A DNA stretch of 64,000 bases, from NCBI GenBank assembly GCA_029216955.1, contig JANAVB010042228.1:1-64000 (forward strand), given 5' to 3'. Below, one piece after another: positions 11,879-22,796 of this stretch (positions within the stretch are counted from its first letter, which is position 1; the number at the start of each line of letters is the position of its first letter). Both the position numbers and the translations under genes were made by a program. The notes beneath the pieces were generated by a model that ran no database searches, was not told the DNA's origin, and saw nothing but the letters and a program-made list of their open reading frames with translations. The DNA is from Iris pallida (taxonomy: Eukaryota > Streptophyta > Magnoliopsida > Asparagales > Iridaceae).

Positions 11879-12600
11879 TTAGAAGCAGAAGGGTGCCGGA
11901 GAATTGTTCAAATATGAAGGAGATATAAGAAGAGGGGAATGGTCAGAATGTAAACGAGTTAGATGAGTTACCGAGACGGGGGCACAGTTGAGGCGGAAGT
12001 CGGTGTCGTAAAGAACGCGGTCGAGTCTCTCCCAAGTGTTCGGATTGTTGATCAGACCGTTGCACCAGGGGTACATAGCGCCATGAAAGCCAGCGTCCAC
12101 CAGGCCATTCTCGGAGATAAGCAGTTGAAGTCGGCCACCGACGCCGAGTTGATGGTCCTAGGTCCTGTCTTTTTCGCTGCCAACGTGAATGACCACGGCG
12201 CCTGGCAGCTGCTGTAGGAAGCGCCCAGCGCCTGCCAAAGCACCCGACGCATCTTCACAAGACAGCTCGCGTAGACAACCGAGAAGGCGCAAACCATAGC
12301 CGAGCTCTGAACCTTGATGCTGCAAGTCAGGAACTGATTGTGCACTTCCGAATCCGCGAGATCGATGTTGTCGTTCCATAAAATCCAGATAAATTTATTC
12401 GCATCGCCGCCATGGAAGAAATGCGGCATATGCAGCTCCGATGCAAGAGTAGGAAGGTTGTCCCCGTCAATCTTCGGTTCGAGAATAGCGATGAAATCCG
12501 GGGGAGTATTTGCTGTTGAGAGAGGAGAGAGAATTCCTTCTTTGAGAGTTCCTAATCCCCCTAACGTTCCAAATGATTGATTTAAACATTAAAGGAGTTA
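11879..12600 (-). pseudogene. LINE endonuclease domain (APE-like), frameshifted
   Basis: The N-terminal motif WNVRGIRNSQRRNSL is at about 12580-12530. Further on, TWERLDRVLYDTDF and LHSDHSPLLI (about 12040-11920) match the C-terminal half of APE-like LINE endonucleases, including the SDH motif. The middle part lies in a different frame (12429-12052), so at least two indels separate the two ends. Confidence 0.75.
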
Positions 12601-12654
12601 GGGGCATGGGTTTTGGCCTCAGATGAGCGACTAGTAATCCTTGGAGTTTAGGGA

Positions 12655-12945
12655 GTGGTGGAGCCCAATTTCCGCCGAACTGTCTAGCGGAAATCCAACG
12701 CCTAGGGACGCGTGACAAGCAGCGCAGGCTCAGTTCGGTTTTTGTGTTTTAATTTGTTTTCTTTTTTTTCACCCAACGGCTATGCGACTCCAATGCTGCC
12801 CCCTGTGCTACAAAAGCTGTCCCCCCCCCCCCCCCCGTCTGCAAACAAAGCAGCGAAGGAAGCACCATAGGCGCTGGATTTTCGACAGATTGTCTGGCGG
12901 AAATTGGGCGCGCCCAATTTCCGCTAGACCCTCTGACGGAAAGGT
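12655..12945. repeat. Foldback structure in the ORF1-ORF2 spacer of the LINE
   Basis: About 42 bases at 12663-12703 pair with the reverse complement of 12871-12912 (shared core GCCCAATTTCCGCC). At the right arm lies a perfect 28-bp palindrome at 12897-12924 with half-site GCGGAAATTGGGCG. A run of 16 C occurs at 12821-12836. This looks like a small foldback or MITE-like insertion, though it could be a native LINE spacer structure. Confidence 0.55.
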
Positions 12946-13002
12946 TTCATATTTGTAATTTTGCCAAAAATGTTATCCTCCCCGCAATTAATTCAAAGTT
13001 GG

Positions 13003-14952
13003 TTAATCTACAGTGAATTTTCTGATTTTCTTTTTGACAGTAGGAGTAGATTTGTTGGACTTGCCTTGTTTTTTTCCTTCATTCTTGTAACCCTTTTGAT
13101 TCCTGATGGACTGACTAGGAGCCTGAACGCGCAGCTTCCCGACTCCATCCGCTTCCTCAGGATGCATTTCAGACTCAGGCCGCATGGCAGTGGGGTCTAA
13201 GTTCCTGTCATTCACCCCCTTAACTATATTACTAAGGATGTTAACCGCCTCCCGTTGGAAATTGCTTCTCTGCCTCTTCTCGTTGTCGCCCGTCTCGATC
13301 GCCTGGCTTCTGTTCTTGGACCCCTTAGCTTTGGCTGCCGCTGAGTCCGCTGCGATTTGTTTCTTGCTTTTAGCTTTAAAGGCTTTAATTAACGCTATTT
13401 CCTCGTCCGGCTTCTCTCCCGGTTCCGGAGATTGCGATCCTAACAAGCGATCGTGTGTTATCCCCACTGACTGATTGATACTCCTGGAGTTTATTTCCTG
13501 AACAAAGGTTGGCTCCTCCTGGCTACGCGCTTCACCGTCGGACAAGAGATCCTGCTCCTCGCTCGAAATGACGATGTCGAGCTCCTCCGTGTAGGTAGGG
13601 TCCAGCTTGCTATCCTCATCCGACGAGTCATCCTGGGTCACACCCGTGGAAGAGTCCCTGGCCAACTTGCTCTCGCCTGAGCGCTGACTGTCCGGCCGCG
13701 AATCAATGTCTGCCTCCTTCCCAATGCTGTTGGTAACCCAAGTTTCTTGGACAGTAGAAGGTGCCGCACTCTTCTTCTTTCTCAGCTCTGCCACTTTGTT
13801 CTGTCCTTGGCCTCCAACTGTTTGCAAACCAAAATCGCTATCCGTGTTCGCTTGATTTCTCTTCGTGGCCGCATCGACAAGCAGTGTGTCTTCGGGTTCC
13901 GCATCACCTGTTTCCTCCACTAACAGATGTTGATATTTGTTAGAAATTTCAATAGACGACGTACCTGTGTTGTTTACCTTACCGGTCTGACTTTTGCCTT
14001 TGCTCGATTCTCCTGGCGTTTGAAAGTGAGTGTGTTGGTTCGGCATTCCCAGGATCGAGTCCTTCTCCCCAACCCCTGGCGTACTTTGTGTCTTCTGGGA
14101 GGTTATTGATTCTTTGAACGAAGCTTGGTTGGGCCGTGGTTTCTTTGTTAAGTTCGGATTCGCTTTGAAGCAAAATTTGATATTGTGTCCCCGAATAAGA
14201 CAGTGTTTACAATAGTGGACATTATTGTCATAGACCACCGGCTGAATATGGACTTTCTTAAGAACCGTGACATTGATGCTATGAGGTAGCTCTTTAGAAA
14301 TGTCCAATTCTACGCAAATTTTTATATAATTGGCCTTGGTAAATTTTCTAGTTTCCTCGGACAATATTAGAAATTTTTCAAAAGAATTGACTATCCTTTT
14401 GATCGCCGAGGGGACGAAGAACTCCAGGAGAGGATTAGGAAATGTCACTCAAACCGAAGCGATCGAAGATTCCTCCTTAAAGTTAAAATCCGGAGTCCAT
14501 TTCAGAATTTTAACGGGGTATGGCTCAATTTGTATCAGATTTTTGGCCAACACAATTTTATGGTCCGCACCACTCGATAGATGGAGAACAATGTGCCTAG
14601 CGTCCATCGGAGCTACAGTGTAACTGACGGATAGGCCCCATCTAGCAACGCATTCTTGGACACAAAAAAATTTCGGACATCCCGTTGTAAATTTGACAAC
14701 TAAAGTATATTGGAAAGGCGTCGCCTGAGACACCCGTTCCTGGGAGGAGAAGTAGATATTGATGTCCTGGCCTTCCTCCCAGATCGTGTCAGGAGGGTTG
14801 GCAAGTTGGACATCATGCACTATGTCGCTAGTGTCTCTAATCCTATCTGGTCGAACCATATCCGCAAAAGAAATATTGGCTCGATTAGAGTCAGCCCCTG
14901 GGAGCACTGGGGTCAACACTTTAGGGGCCTGAGTCAACATTTTAGGATCCAA
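13003..14952 (-). pseudogene. LINE ORF1, DUF4283-type nucleic-acid-binding protein with zinc knuckle, one in-frame stop
   Basis: A 649-codon frame is interrupted by one TGA at 14449-14451. The residue there is probably a Trp in intact relatives (TGG to TGA). The N-terminal half (14900-14250) is a DUF4283-like region. The zinc knuckle CKHCLIRGHNIKFC (C-x2-C-x4-H-x4-C) lies near 14215-14170. A long acidic and Ser/Gln-rich low-complexity region and a lysine-rich end follow. Plant L1 ORF1 proteins of this type bind LINE RNA. The Met at 14952 is not necessarily the start: the frame continues upstream through 15590-15436 once the MITE is left out. Confidence 0.75.
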
Positions 14953-14987
14953 CGTAAGTGTTTGCTGTGAGCTAGTAAGACTAGTAA

Positions 14988-15435
14988 GAGCATCTCCAAC
15001 CCTATTGTGACTTTAGAAAAAAGTTAATGCCACATAGGAATAACAAAATTTTATTCAAAAGTTCTTCTCCAATGCAATTGTCAAGTCAATTGTGAAGCTT
15101 ATGTGGCAAAAATTAAAGAAGACATTGTGAAGTTGATTGTCTTGTTCTAAACAATGCACTTGACAATGTCTTCTCTTCCATGTCATCAATTATGAATAAA
15201 AAATATTAGAAAAAAGAAAGAAGATGAGTAGTTGTCTTAAAAGTTGCCTTGGAAGTTGGAAAAAATATTTTTTATTGTCTTTTCAATACTTTTGCATTGG
15301 AGAGAGTTTTTCTATCTCATTGTCTTTTGAGATATAATTTTGCCACATAAACAAGACATTGTCTTGTGGCTCATGCCACATAGGAGCCACCTAAGACTCA
15401 CAACACTTAACAAGACAATAGGGTTGGAGATGCTC
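14988..15435. mobile_element. MITE, 448 bp, probably PIF/Harbinger (Tourist-like)
   Basis: Perfect 21-bp terminal inverted repeats begin GAGCATCTCCAACCCTATTG. The element is flanked by TAA at 14985-14987 and 15436-15438, the 3-bp TAA/TTA duplication typical of PIF/Harbinger. There is no coding capacity and the interior is AT-rich. MITE plus one duplication is 451 bp. Taking that out joins the two ORF1 frames of the LINE exactly, which confirms both boundaries. Confidence 0.88.
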
Positions 15436-15590
15436 TAAGACTCGTGTGAATATCAGGGTGGCCCACATTATCATGCATGTACGTAGAAGAAAAGTTTTGA
15501 ATGGAAGGAGTATTAGATTTACCGAGGGTCAACGCAGGATTGTTCGTAAGGAGACTTGATGAGGTGTCCAGCAAAATCGTCGGTGACAAC
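15436..15590 (-). pseudogene. LINE ORF1 segment between the MITE and the copia array
   Basis: A minus-strand open frame of about 51 codons (SPTILLDTSSS... to ...HPDIHTS) lies between the two insertions. Its frame differs from ORF1 by one, and the 451-bp MITE insertion accounts for exactly that. The left end is cut by the copia LTR at 15591. Confidence 0.7.
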
Positions 15591-16656
15591 TGTTGGGTTT
15601 GTAGCCTTTTGTTTTGGTTTTTAGTCCTACATCGGCTAGAAAGGAATGTGTATCTCCACATATATGTGTCTTTTCTCTTTATGGAGATGCACATGTAGTG
15701 CACATGGGTGTGTGCCATGTGGGATTAATTATTAATGGTATAAAGGCTTAATCAACAATTAAGAAGCTGTAAGCTTTTTGCTCTTGGAAATTTGTTTCCA
15801 TGGAGCTAAGCTCGACTCGGGCTCGGGCTCATGAGGCGTAATGTGGTATTTTGTTGGCGCACTTTGCACTTAGCATGTCAGCTTCGTCGCAAAGTACGCA
15901 TAAGTAACGCGCATACGTACCCGTGTGTCCGCGTATGTGCGTATGGCTGGCTGCATGTTAGAGCGGGAACGGTTGCAGCAGTTGCTGCACGTTAAGGAGT
16001 GGTTCTGCCACTACCCTGAAGTTTAGGCAACTGCTTGGCAACCGCCCCGTGGGCTATATATGCAGGTTCTCTCCTCTCTATGAGGGTAGTAGTAATCAGA
16101 ATTTCAGGAAAAAAAACTCTAAGTGTTCTTTAACACAACAAGTAGTGAGTGTGTTCTTTAACACAAACACTAGTACTTTTTAGTACATGTGGGTTCTGTT
16201 ACTTCAAACAGAGAGAGAGAAGAGTAGAGCCATTGCCAGAGGAGTTCGCCGTCTTCCGAGGAGTCAGGAGAGCAGGAGTGTTCCAAGGTTTTCCGTCAAC
16301 CTTGCTGGTTCCTGGAAGCTGTTCGCAGAGGGCGAATAAAGCTTTGAGCAACGGTGATAATTCACCCCAGCATTTCCATTTCTCTCCTGTCATCCTTCTG
16401 TTGCCTTTAGCAGTTCTGTCAGTATCTTCTTTTTAGAATCCACTATTGCCAGTTTGCTACGATCACGAAAATCTCTTTAGATTATTCGTGTATTACGATA
16501 TCTTTTTAGATCTCGTAATTTGCAGAATCCTTCTGGATCTCTGTTGCAAAACCTTCTTTAAGGAATTGCATTTAAAATGTTGTCTTTACAACTGTTTCAG
16601 TTTCTGTATTTTCCATCGAATAGCGTGCCCCGGCGTTCCCGGCAATAACAATCTCA
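15591..16656 (+). repeat. Copia LTR 1 (1066 bp)
   Basis: Starts TGTTGGGTTTGTAGCC and ends ATCTCA just before the interior. It has a TATA-box candidate at 16055-16060 in the context GGGCTATATATGCAGG. It is the shortest of the three LTRs: it lacks a 19-bp block found in the others near 21905 and has the shortest CTCGGG and GCATACG tracts. Confidence 0.88.
16055..16061 (+). promoter_or_regulatory. TATA-box candidate in copia LTR 1
   Basis: GGGCTATATATGCAGG is conserved at the same place in all three LTRs (22181-22187 and 28426-28432), followed by a CT-rich stretch typical of plant transcription starts. Confidence 0.6.
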
Positions 16657-16672
16657 AAGCTTTATTGCTACG

Positions 16673-18010
16673 ATGGAAAATATTAATGCTTCACTCCTAA
16701 ACACAGACTTCTGTAAGTTAGAGAAATTTGATGGAGAGCATTATCAAGTCTGGAAGAGGAAGGTTTATCTCACTCTTCAACTCAGAGACGTGGATCACGT
16801 GCTTCTTGAAGAGGAACCTACCGTTCCAGATATTGGGTCTGCTGCCGCAATCTCTGCGGCTACTAAACTTCAGGCCAAGTGGAGAAGGGAGAATAGCATT
16901 TGCAGGTTGCTTATCCTGAATGCTATGGAGGATTCCCTAGCAGAATCCTATTCTAAGAAGAATATCGCTAGAGATATATGGGAGTCTCTAGAAAAACTCT
17001 ACGAAGAAGACAAGAACCGCAGTAAAATATTTGTGGTTGAAATATATCACAAGTGGTTCTTTGAGGACGAAAAGTCTATGCTGCCGCAGGTAAAGGAGTT
17101 CCTGAAACTACGACAGAAGCTGAAAGACGAGGCGATGCCCCTCTCCGACAAGTTTGTTGTTGGAAGGATTGTCTCAAAGCTCCCCGCTGGGTGGAGCAAG
17201 TTCTATGCAAACATACATAGGAAGAAGTTGGAGATCACCCTTGAAGATCTCCTACATGAAATCTATGTTGAGGACCAGATGCGGGCTCAACTGAAAGTGG
17301 ACACACTGTCTAAGCAATTGGCTAACGCCAATCTGGTTCAGACCAAGGAACCAAAGGGAAAGCAGGCGGCTTTTCACAGCAAGAAGAAGAATCCTGACAA
17401 TCTAAAAGTCAAGGGAACTTCTATCAAGAAAAAGAAGCCAAAGTCAGAAATGCCTTGCTTCAAGTGTGGCAAGAAGGGCCACTTTAAGAACGAGTGTAAA
17501 GCAAAGACCAAGCAATCAGAGCAAGGAGAGCCTAGTAAGGTATCTATGATCACTGACGTAATTGCTATGATTGCACAGGTTGATGCAGTAAGGACTGACT
17601 CTGACTGGTGGGTAGACACTGGAGCCTCCTGCCATGTCTGCTCAAGTAAAGAGTGGTTCACCACCTATACACCTACTTCTGAAGTGGTTATGATTGCGAA
17701 CCAAGCACAAGCTGAAGTGCTCGGGATCGGGACGGTGGTGTTGAAGCTGACTTCGGGAAAGTCTCTAACGCTTCAAGGCGTAAAGCACGTACCTACTATC
17801 GCCAAGAACCTGGTCTCGGGAGGCCTACTCTGCAATGCAGGCCTCAGGATGGATATCAATACTGGCCAGATGGTGATGTCTATCAAGGGAACATATTTCG
17901 GGAAAGCTTTTTATACCGAAGGAATGTTCAAGATTCAGCTTGTAAATCAGTCCAATGTAATTAATGTAATTAATGAAGTCACTCATTCTGCTTATACTCT
18001 TGAGTTGTAG
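16673..18010 (+). pseudogene. Copia copy 1: gag and protease part of the polyprotein
   Basis: The frame opens with an ATG 17 bases after the LTR. The Gag region (residues 1 to about 255; EKFDGEHYQVWKRKV near the start) matches the plant copia capsid family. The zinc knuckle CFKCGKKGHFKNEC is at 17456-17497 (residues 262-275) and the protease active site WWVDTGASCH has its DTGA at residues 315-318. The frame stops at TAG 18008-18010, where copy 2 has TGG (Trp) at the start of the pre-integrase HNRLGH motif. So this is a polyprotein with a point stop, not a natural end. Confidence 0.88.
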
Positions 18011-20596
18011 CATAATAGGCTAGGACATGTTCATTGTAAACGAATAAACAGAATGTCTAGTCTAGAACTTATCTCCAAATATGGGGGTAAGGTAGAGAAA
18101 TGTGAAGTTTGTGCTCAAACGAAGATCACAAGGAAACCCTTTTCCTCGGGTTAATCGAAATACAGATCTTCTGGAGTTGGTTCACTCCGATATCTGTGAC
18201 TTCAAACAGTTCTCTACAAAGGCCGGAATGAAGTATTTCATAACCTTCATCGATGACTTCTCAAAGTATGCGTTCGTCTACTTGCTGAAGGCTAAAGACG
18301 AAGCATTCGAGAAGTTCAAGGAGTTCAGAGCCGAAGCTGAGCGGCAGACTGGACAACAACTCAAAAGGATAAGAAGTGATCGAGGTGGGAGTACAGGTCT
18401 CATGAATTCGCATCGTTCTATAAGGAACATGGAATTGTCAATGAGACTACGGCTCCGTACTCTCCTCAATCAAACGGAGTAGCTGAGAGGAAGAACAGGA
18501 CGTTGACAGAAATGATAAATTCAATGTTGTTGACTGTTGGCCTTCCTAAGTGCTACTGGGGAGAAGCTGCATTGACGGCCACTTTTATTCTAAATAGAGT
18601 GCCTCATGCAACTTCAGACGTTACTCCTCATGAACTCTGGTTCAAGGTCAGACCTAACTTGAATGTCATTTGAGTGTGGGGGTGTCTGGCGTATATCAAG
18701 CTTCCAGATCTAAAGATTCAGAAGCTTGGGACAAGGACTACAAAGACGATCTCCTTGGGGTATGCCGAGAAGAGTGATGCTTGGAGATTTCTTGATATTG
18801 AGTCAAATCATATCATTGAATCTCGCGATACAGAATATTTTGAAGACAAGTTTGTAAGGCACAAGAATATTGTTCTTCCGGATGTTCCGGAGAATAATGA
18901 GGGTGCACAAGAAACTGAACTCTTCAATGAAGATGTGGTCCAAGAAGATGTTGTTGTTGAAACAACGGTTGAACCAGAACAAGCTGAGCCGTCAACTAAG
19001 CGTGTGAGGAGGCCGAAGGACTTCGGAAGTGACTTTGTCACCTATTATGTGGAAGCAGATCTGCTTACCTATGATGAGGCGATGAAGACCAGAGACGCGG
19101 TTTTCTAGAAGGAGGCTATTGACAATGAAATTGATTCCATCACCTCAAATAACACTTGGGTGTTGGTTGATCTTCCTGAAGGAGCGAAACCCATCGGATG
19201 CAAATGGATCTTCAAGAAGAAGATGAAAGCAGACGAAACTATTGACAAGTTTAAGGCTAGGTTGGTAGCCAAGGGGTTTTCCCAGAAGCAGGGGATTGAC
19301 TATTTTGACACGTATGCTCCAGTAGCCCGGATGACCACCATCAGAATGTTGATTGCTCTCGCAGCAATACATAAGATGGTGATACATCAGATGGATGTGA
19401 ATACGGCTTTCCTAAATGGCGAGCTGACCGAAGAGATTTACATACAACAGCCAGAGGGATTTGTCATCAGGGGTCTTGAAGACAAAGTCTGCAAGTTGGT
19501 GAAATCTTTGTACGGTCTTAAACAGGCTCCCAAGATGTGGCATGAGAAATTTGACAAAGTTATAAGGTCAAATGGCTACATGGTCAGCGATACGGATAAG
19601 TGTGTTTACACAAAGTTCGCTGATGGAAGAGGTGTTATCGTTTGTCTGTACGTGGACGACATGCTTATCCTGGGTACGGATATTAGCTGTGTCACGGAGA
19701 CAAAAAAATTCATCTCAAGCAAGTTCAGTATGAAGGACTTGGGGGAAGCTGATGTGATCTTAGGGATCAAGATCATCCGAACAGACACTGGACTAGCGCT
19801 GTCACAGTCTTATTATATTGAGAAAATGATCACTCGTTATTGGTATCGGGATCTTCCAGGGATCGATACGCCATACAGGTGTGATCTGAAGCTGAAGCCT
19901 AATTCAGGGAAAAGCATCAGGCAGCTGGAGTATGCAAGCGTAATAAGAAGTTTGATGTATGCTACTACTGCCACAAGGCCTGACATAGCTTTCGTCGTGG
20001 GAATGCTGAGTCGTTTAACGAGCAATCCAGGTGCTGAACACTGGAAAGCTGTGAAACGGGTTATGAGATATCTCAAGAAGACTCAGACATATGCAATGTA
20101 CTGCAGCGGAGATCCGTCGGTAATGGAAGGCTTCAGTGATGCCAGTTGGTGCTCAGAGGTGGAGAGCGAGAGGTCCACAGGTGGATACATTTTCACAATG
20201 GATGGAGCTGCTATATCGTAGAAGTCGAAGAAGCAGACTATGCTCTCACGGTCATCCATGGAATCTGAGTTCTTTGCACTAGATACCGCAGCCGAGGAAG
20301 CAGAATGGCTTCGGGAGCTCATGTATGATCTTCTATTGGTTGGGGGGTAAATACCGGCAATACCGATATATTGTGACAACCAGACGACTACGGCGGTGGC
20401 ATCAAATGACCTCTTCAACGGGAAGAAGAGGACTGTACGGTTGAAGCACAGGGCAGTACACGATCTTATCAAGAGAGGTATTATTGCAGTGATTGATGTT
20501 CGGAGTCAGGAGAACCTGGCAGATCCGTTCACCAAGGGCCTCAAGCGCTAGCTGGTCAATGACACAGCTTGTAAAATAGGCTTGAAGGTATTCTGA
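18011..20596 (+). pseudogene. Copia copy 1: integrase - reverse transcriptase - RNase H, many stops
   Basis: In order: pre-integrase HNRLGHVHCKR, a frameshift in the T run at 18140-18143, integrase (HSDICDF, FIDDFSKYAF, RSDRGG), a missing G near 18387 that shifts the frame, GVAERKNRTL, RT with YVDD at 19649-19660, and RNase H (GFSDASWCSE). Stops at 18671, 19106, 20219, 20348 and 20549 correspond to sense codons in copy 2; most fit G-to-A or C-to-T change. The frame ends at the TGA at 20594-20596. The copy cannot make a functional polyprotein. Confidence 0.88.
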
Positions 20597-21681
20597 TATT
20601 GGATTATTGTATTCCTACCATAAAGTTTTATGCTAATAGTTCAAAGATTTATCTACTAGGCATCTAGCTTTTGTTTCAAGGGAGGACCACTAATCGAAAG
20701 AATATCAGGAACGGTGGGTACATGTTCTATTGGGCATGGAGAGGTTACGGACCTATAACCACTGTTGTCTACTATTGTTTTCTGCGGAAAATGATTCCTG
20801 TGGGAAGGTTGGCTTAATTGCCTTAATGAGTTCTCAGGCAGAGTGAATGCCTGGAGTGCTTTACAGGAAGCACGGTAGAGCAGCACTACAAGGAGTAAAA
20901 CTCCATGCTACAGTGGGGTGACTCCACAATGAGGTTCCTATATGTGGGGTGCTGCCCAGGAATAGGATAAAGCCTCGGCTTTGCAGGCCAAGTCACAGCG
21001 GCGTAGCACCGCAAATAGGCAGTTAGCCTAATACTGTATATTAAATATAAAAAGGGGTGTAGTCAGCACTACAAAAAGGAGGAGTTCCTCATGCTACAGT
21101 GGCACGACACCACCATGAGGTACCCGGTTAGGGATAAAGCCTCGGCCTTGCAAGCCATGTCGTTGCGACCTAACACCGCAAGGGAGCCTAAGGCTTCATG
21201 CTGGGTAGTTTGGCACTACAAAGAGGCGGTTGCCTCATGCTACTGTAGTATGACACTACCATGAGGTTCCCGGTACGGGGTAAGGCCTCGGCTTTAAGCC
21301 ATGTCATAGCGGCGTAGCACCGCAAGGGAAGCGCAAAGCGCTTCATGCCATGTCTCTTTATAATGAACTCACCTATAGTGTTTGCAGAGATATCAGGCCG
21401 TCTCTTGAGGATAAACTTGTAGACACCCAAAATTATATACTGAAACCAGGTTGGCACAAGGCCTTTAATATGTAGCCAGAAGCACATGTAACTACATAAT
21501 GTGAGTGAAAAGAATTTCAGCTATGATGCAGAATTCAAGGCTTAGTCCAATCTTGTGTTATAGTTTGATTTTTGACTCACGTGGGAAGATTCAAGTCTTA
21601 AGTGGCATCTATCCTAAAAACATAATGGACAGTTACAGTGGGGAACACTCGTACACATATATATAGAGATATGTGGGGGAT
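20597..21681 (+). repeat. Copia copy 1: 3' non-coding region with three structured repeats, then polypurine tract
   Basis: After pol come three diverged direct repeats of about 140 bp (about 20880-21020, 21068-21205, 21212-21350). Each contains GCACTACAA, a CATGCTACAGTGG...CCATGAGG pair, a GCCTCGGCTTTGCAGGC-like stem and AGCACCGCAA. Many short complementary arms suggest folding in RNA. Copy 2 retains the same three units. The tract ATGTGGGGGA before 21682 is the probable polypurine tract. No ORF with homology is present. Confidence 0.7.
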
Positions 21682-22780
21682 TGTTGGGTTTGTAGCCTTT
21701 TGTTTTGGTTTTTAGTCCCACATCGGCTAGAAAGGAATGTGTATCTCCACATACATGAGTCTTTTTGCTTTATGGAGATGCACATGTAGTGCACATGGGT
21801 GTGTGCCATGTGGGATTAATTATTAATGGTATAAAGGCTTAATCAACAATTAAGAAGCTGTAAGCTTTTTGCTCTTGGAAATTTATTTCCATGGAGCTAA
21901 GCTCCGTAGGAGCTTAGCGACTCGGGCTCGGGCTCGGGCTCTGGCTCATGAGGCGTAATGTGGCATTTTGTTGGCACACTTTGCACTTAGCATGTCAGCT
22001 TCATCGCAAAGTACGCATAAGTAACGCGTATATGCAGCATACGTACCCGCATGTTCGCGTATGTGCGTATGGCTGGCTGTATGTTAGAGCGGGAACGGTT
22101 GCAGCAGTTGCTGCACGTTCAGGAGTGGTTCTGCCACTACCCTGAAGTTCAGGCAACTGCTTGGCAACCGCCCTGTGGGCTATATATGCAGGTTCTCTCC
22201 TCTCTCTGAGGGTAGTTGTAATCAGAATTCCAGGGAGAAAAACTCTAAGTGTTCTTTAACACAACAAGTAGTGAGCGTGTTCTTTAACACAAACACTAGT
22301 ACTTTTTAGTACGCGTGGGTTCTGTTACTTCAAACAGAGAGAGAAGAGTAGAGCCATTGCCAGAGGAGTTCGCCGTCTTCCGAGGAGTCAGAAGAGCAGG
22401 AGTGTTCCAAGGTTTTCCGTCAACCTTGCTGGTTCCTGGAAGCTGTTCGCAGAGGGCGAATAAAGCTTTGAGCAACGGTAATAATTCGTCCCAACCTTTC
22501 CATTTCTCGCCTGTCATCCTTCTGTTGCCTTTAGCAGTTCTGTCAGTATCTTCTTTTTAGAAGCCACTACTGCCAGTTTGCTACGATCACGAAAATCTCT
22601 TTAGATTATTCGTGTATTACGATATCTTTTTAGATCTCGTAATTTGCAGAATCCTTCTGGATCTCTGTTGCAAAACCTTCTTTAAGGAATTGTATTTGAA
22701 ACGTTGTCTTTACAACTGTTTCAGTTTCTGTATTTTCCATCGAATAGCGTGCCCCGGCGTTCTCGGCAATAACAATCTCA
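21682..22780 (+). repeat. Copia LTR 2 (1099 bp), shared by both interiors
   Basis: It follows the polypurine tract of copy 1 and precedes gag of copy 2, so it serves as 3' LTR of one and 5' LTR of the other. Boundaries are TGTTGGG and ATCTCA; the TATA candidate is at 22181-22187. Confidence 0.88.
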
Positions 22781-22796
22781 AAGCTTTATTGCTACG

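Larger units (their letters stand above)
8402..12600 (-). pseudogene. LINE ORF2 (endonuclease - reverse transcriptase - zinc region - RNase H), frameshifted
   Basis: The ORF2 polyprotein nicks target DNA and reverse-transcribes LINE RNA. It starts near 12586, where the endonuclease opening SIIWNVRGIRN is readable. Most of it lies in one minus-strand frame, but stretches near 12429-12100, 10990-10662 and 9636-9163 are in other frames, so at least three frameshift regions break it. Domain order and total length (about 1,350 codons) fit plant L1 ORF2. The separate domains are listed below. Confidence 0.8.

Noticed and set aside
12821..12836. Run of 16 C bases
   Set aside because: It lies in the LINE spacer and is most simply a slippage tract or sequencing-prone homopolymer.
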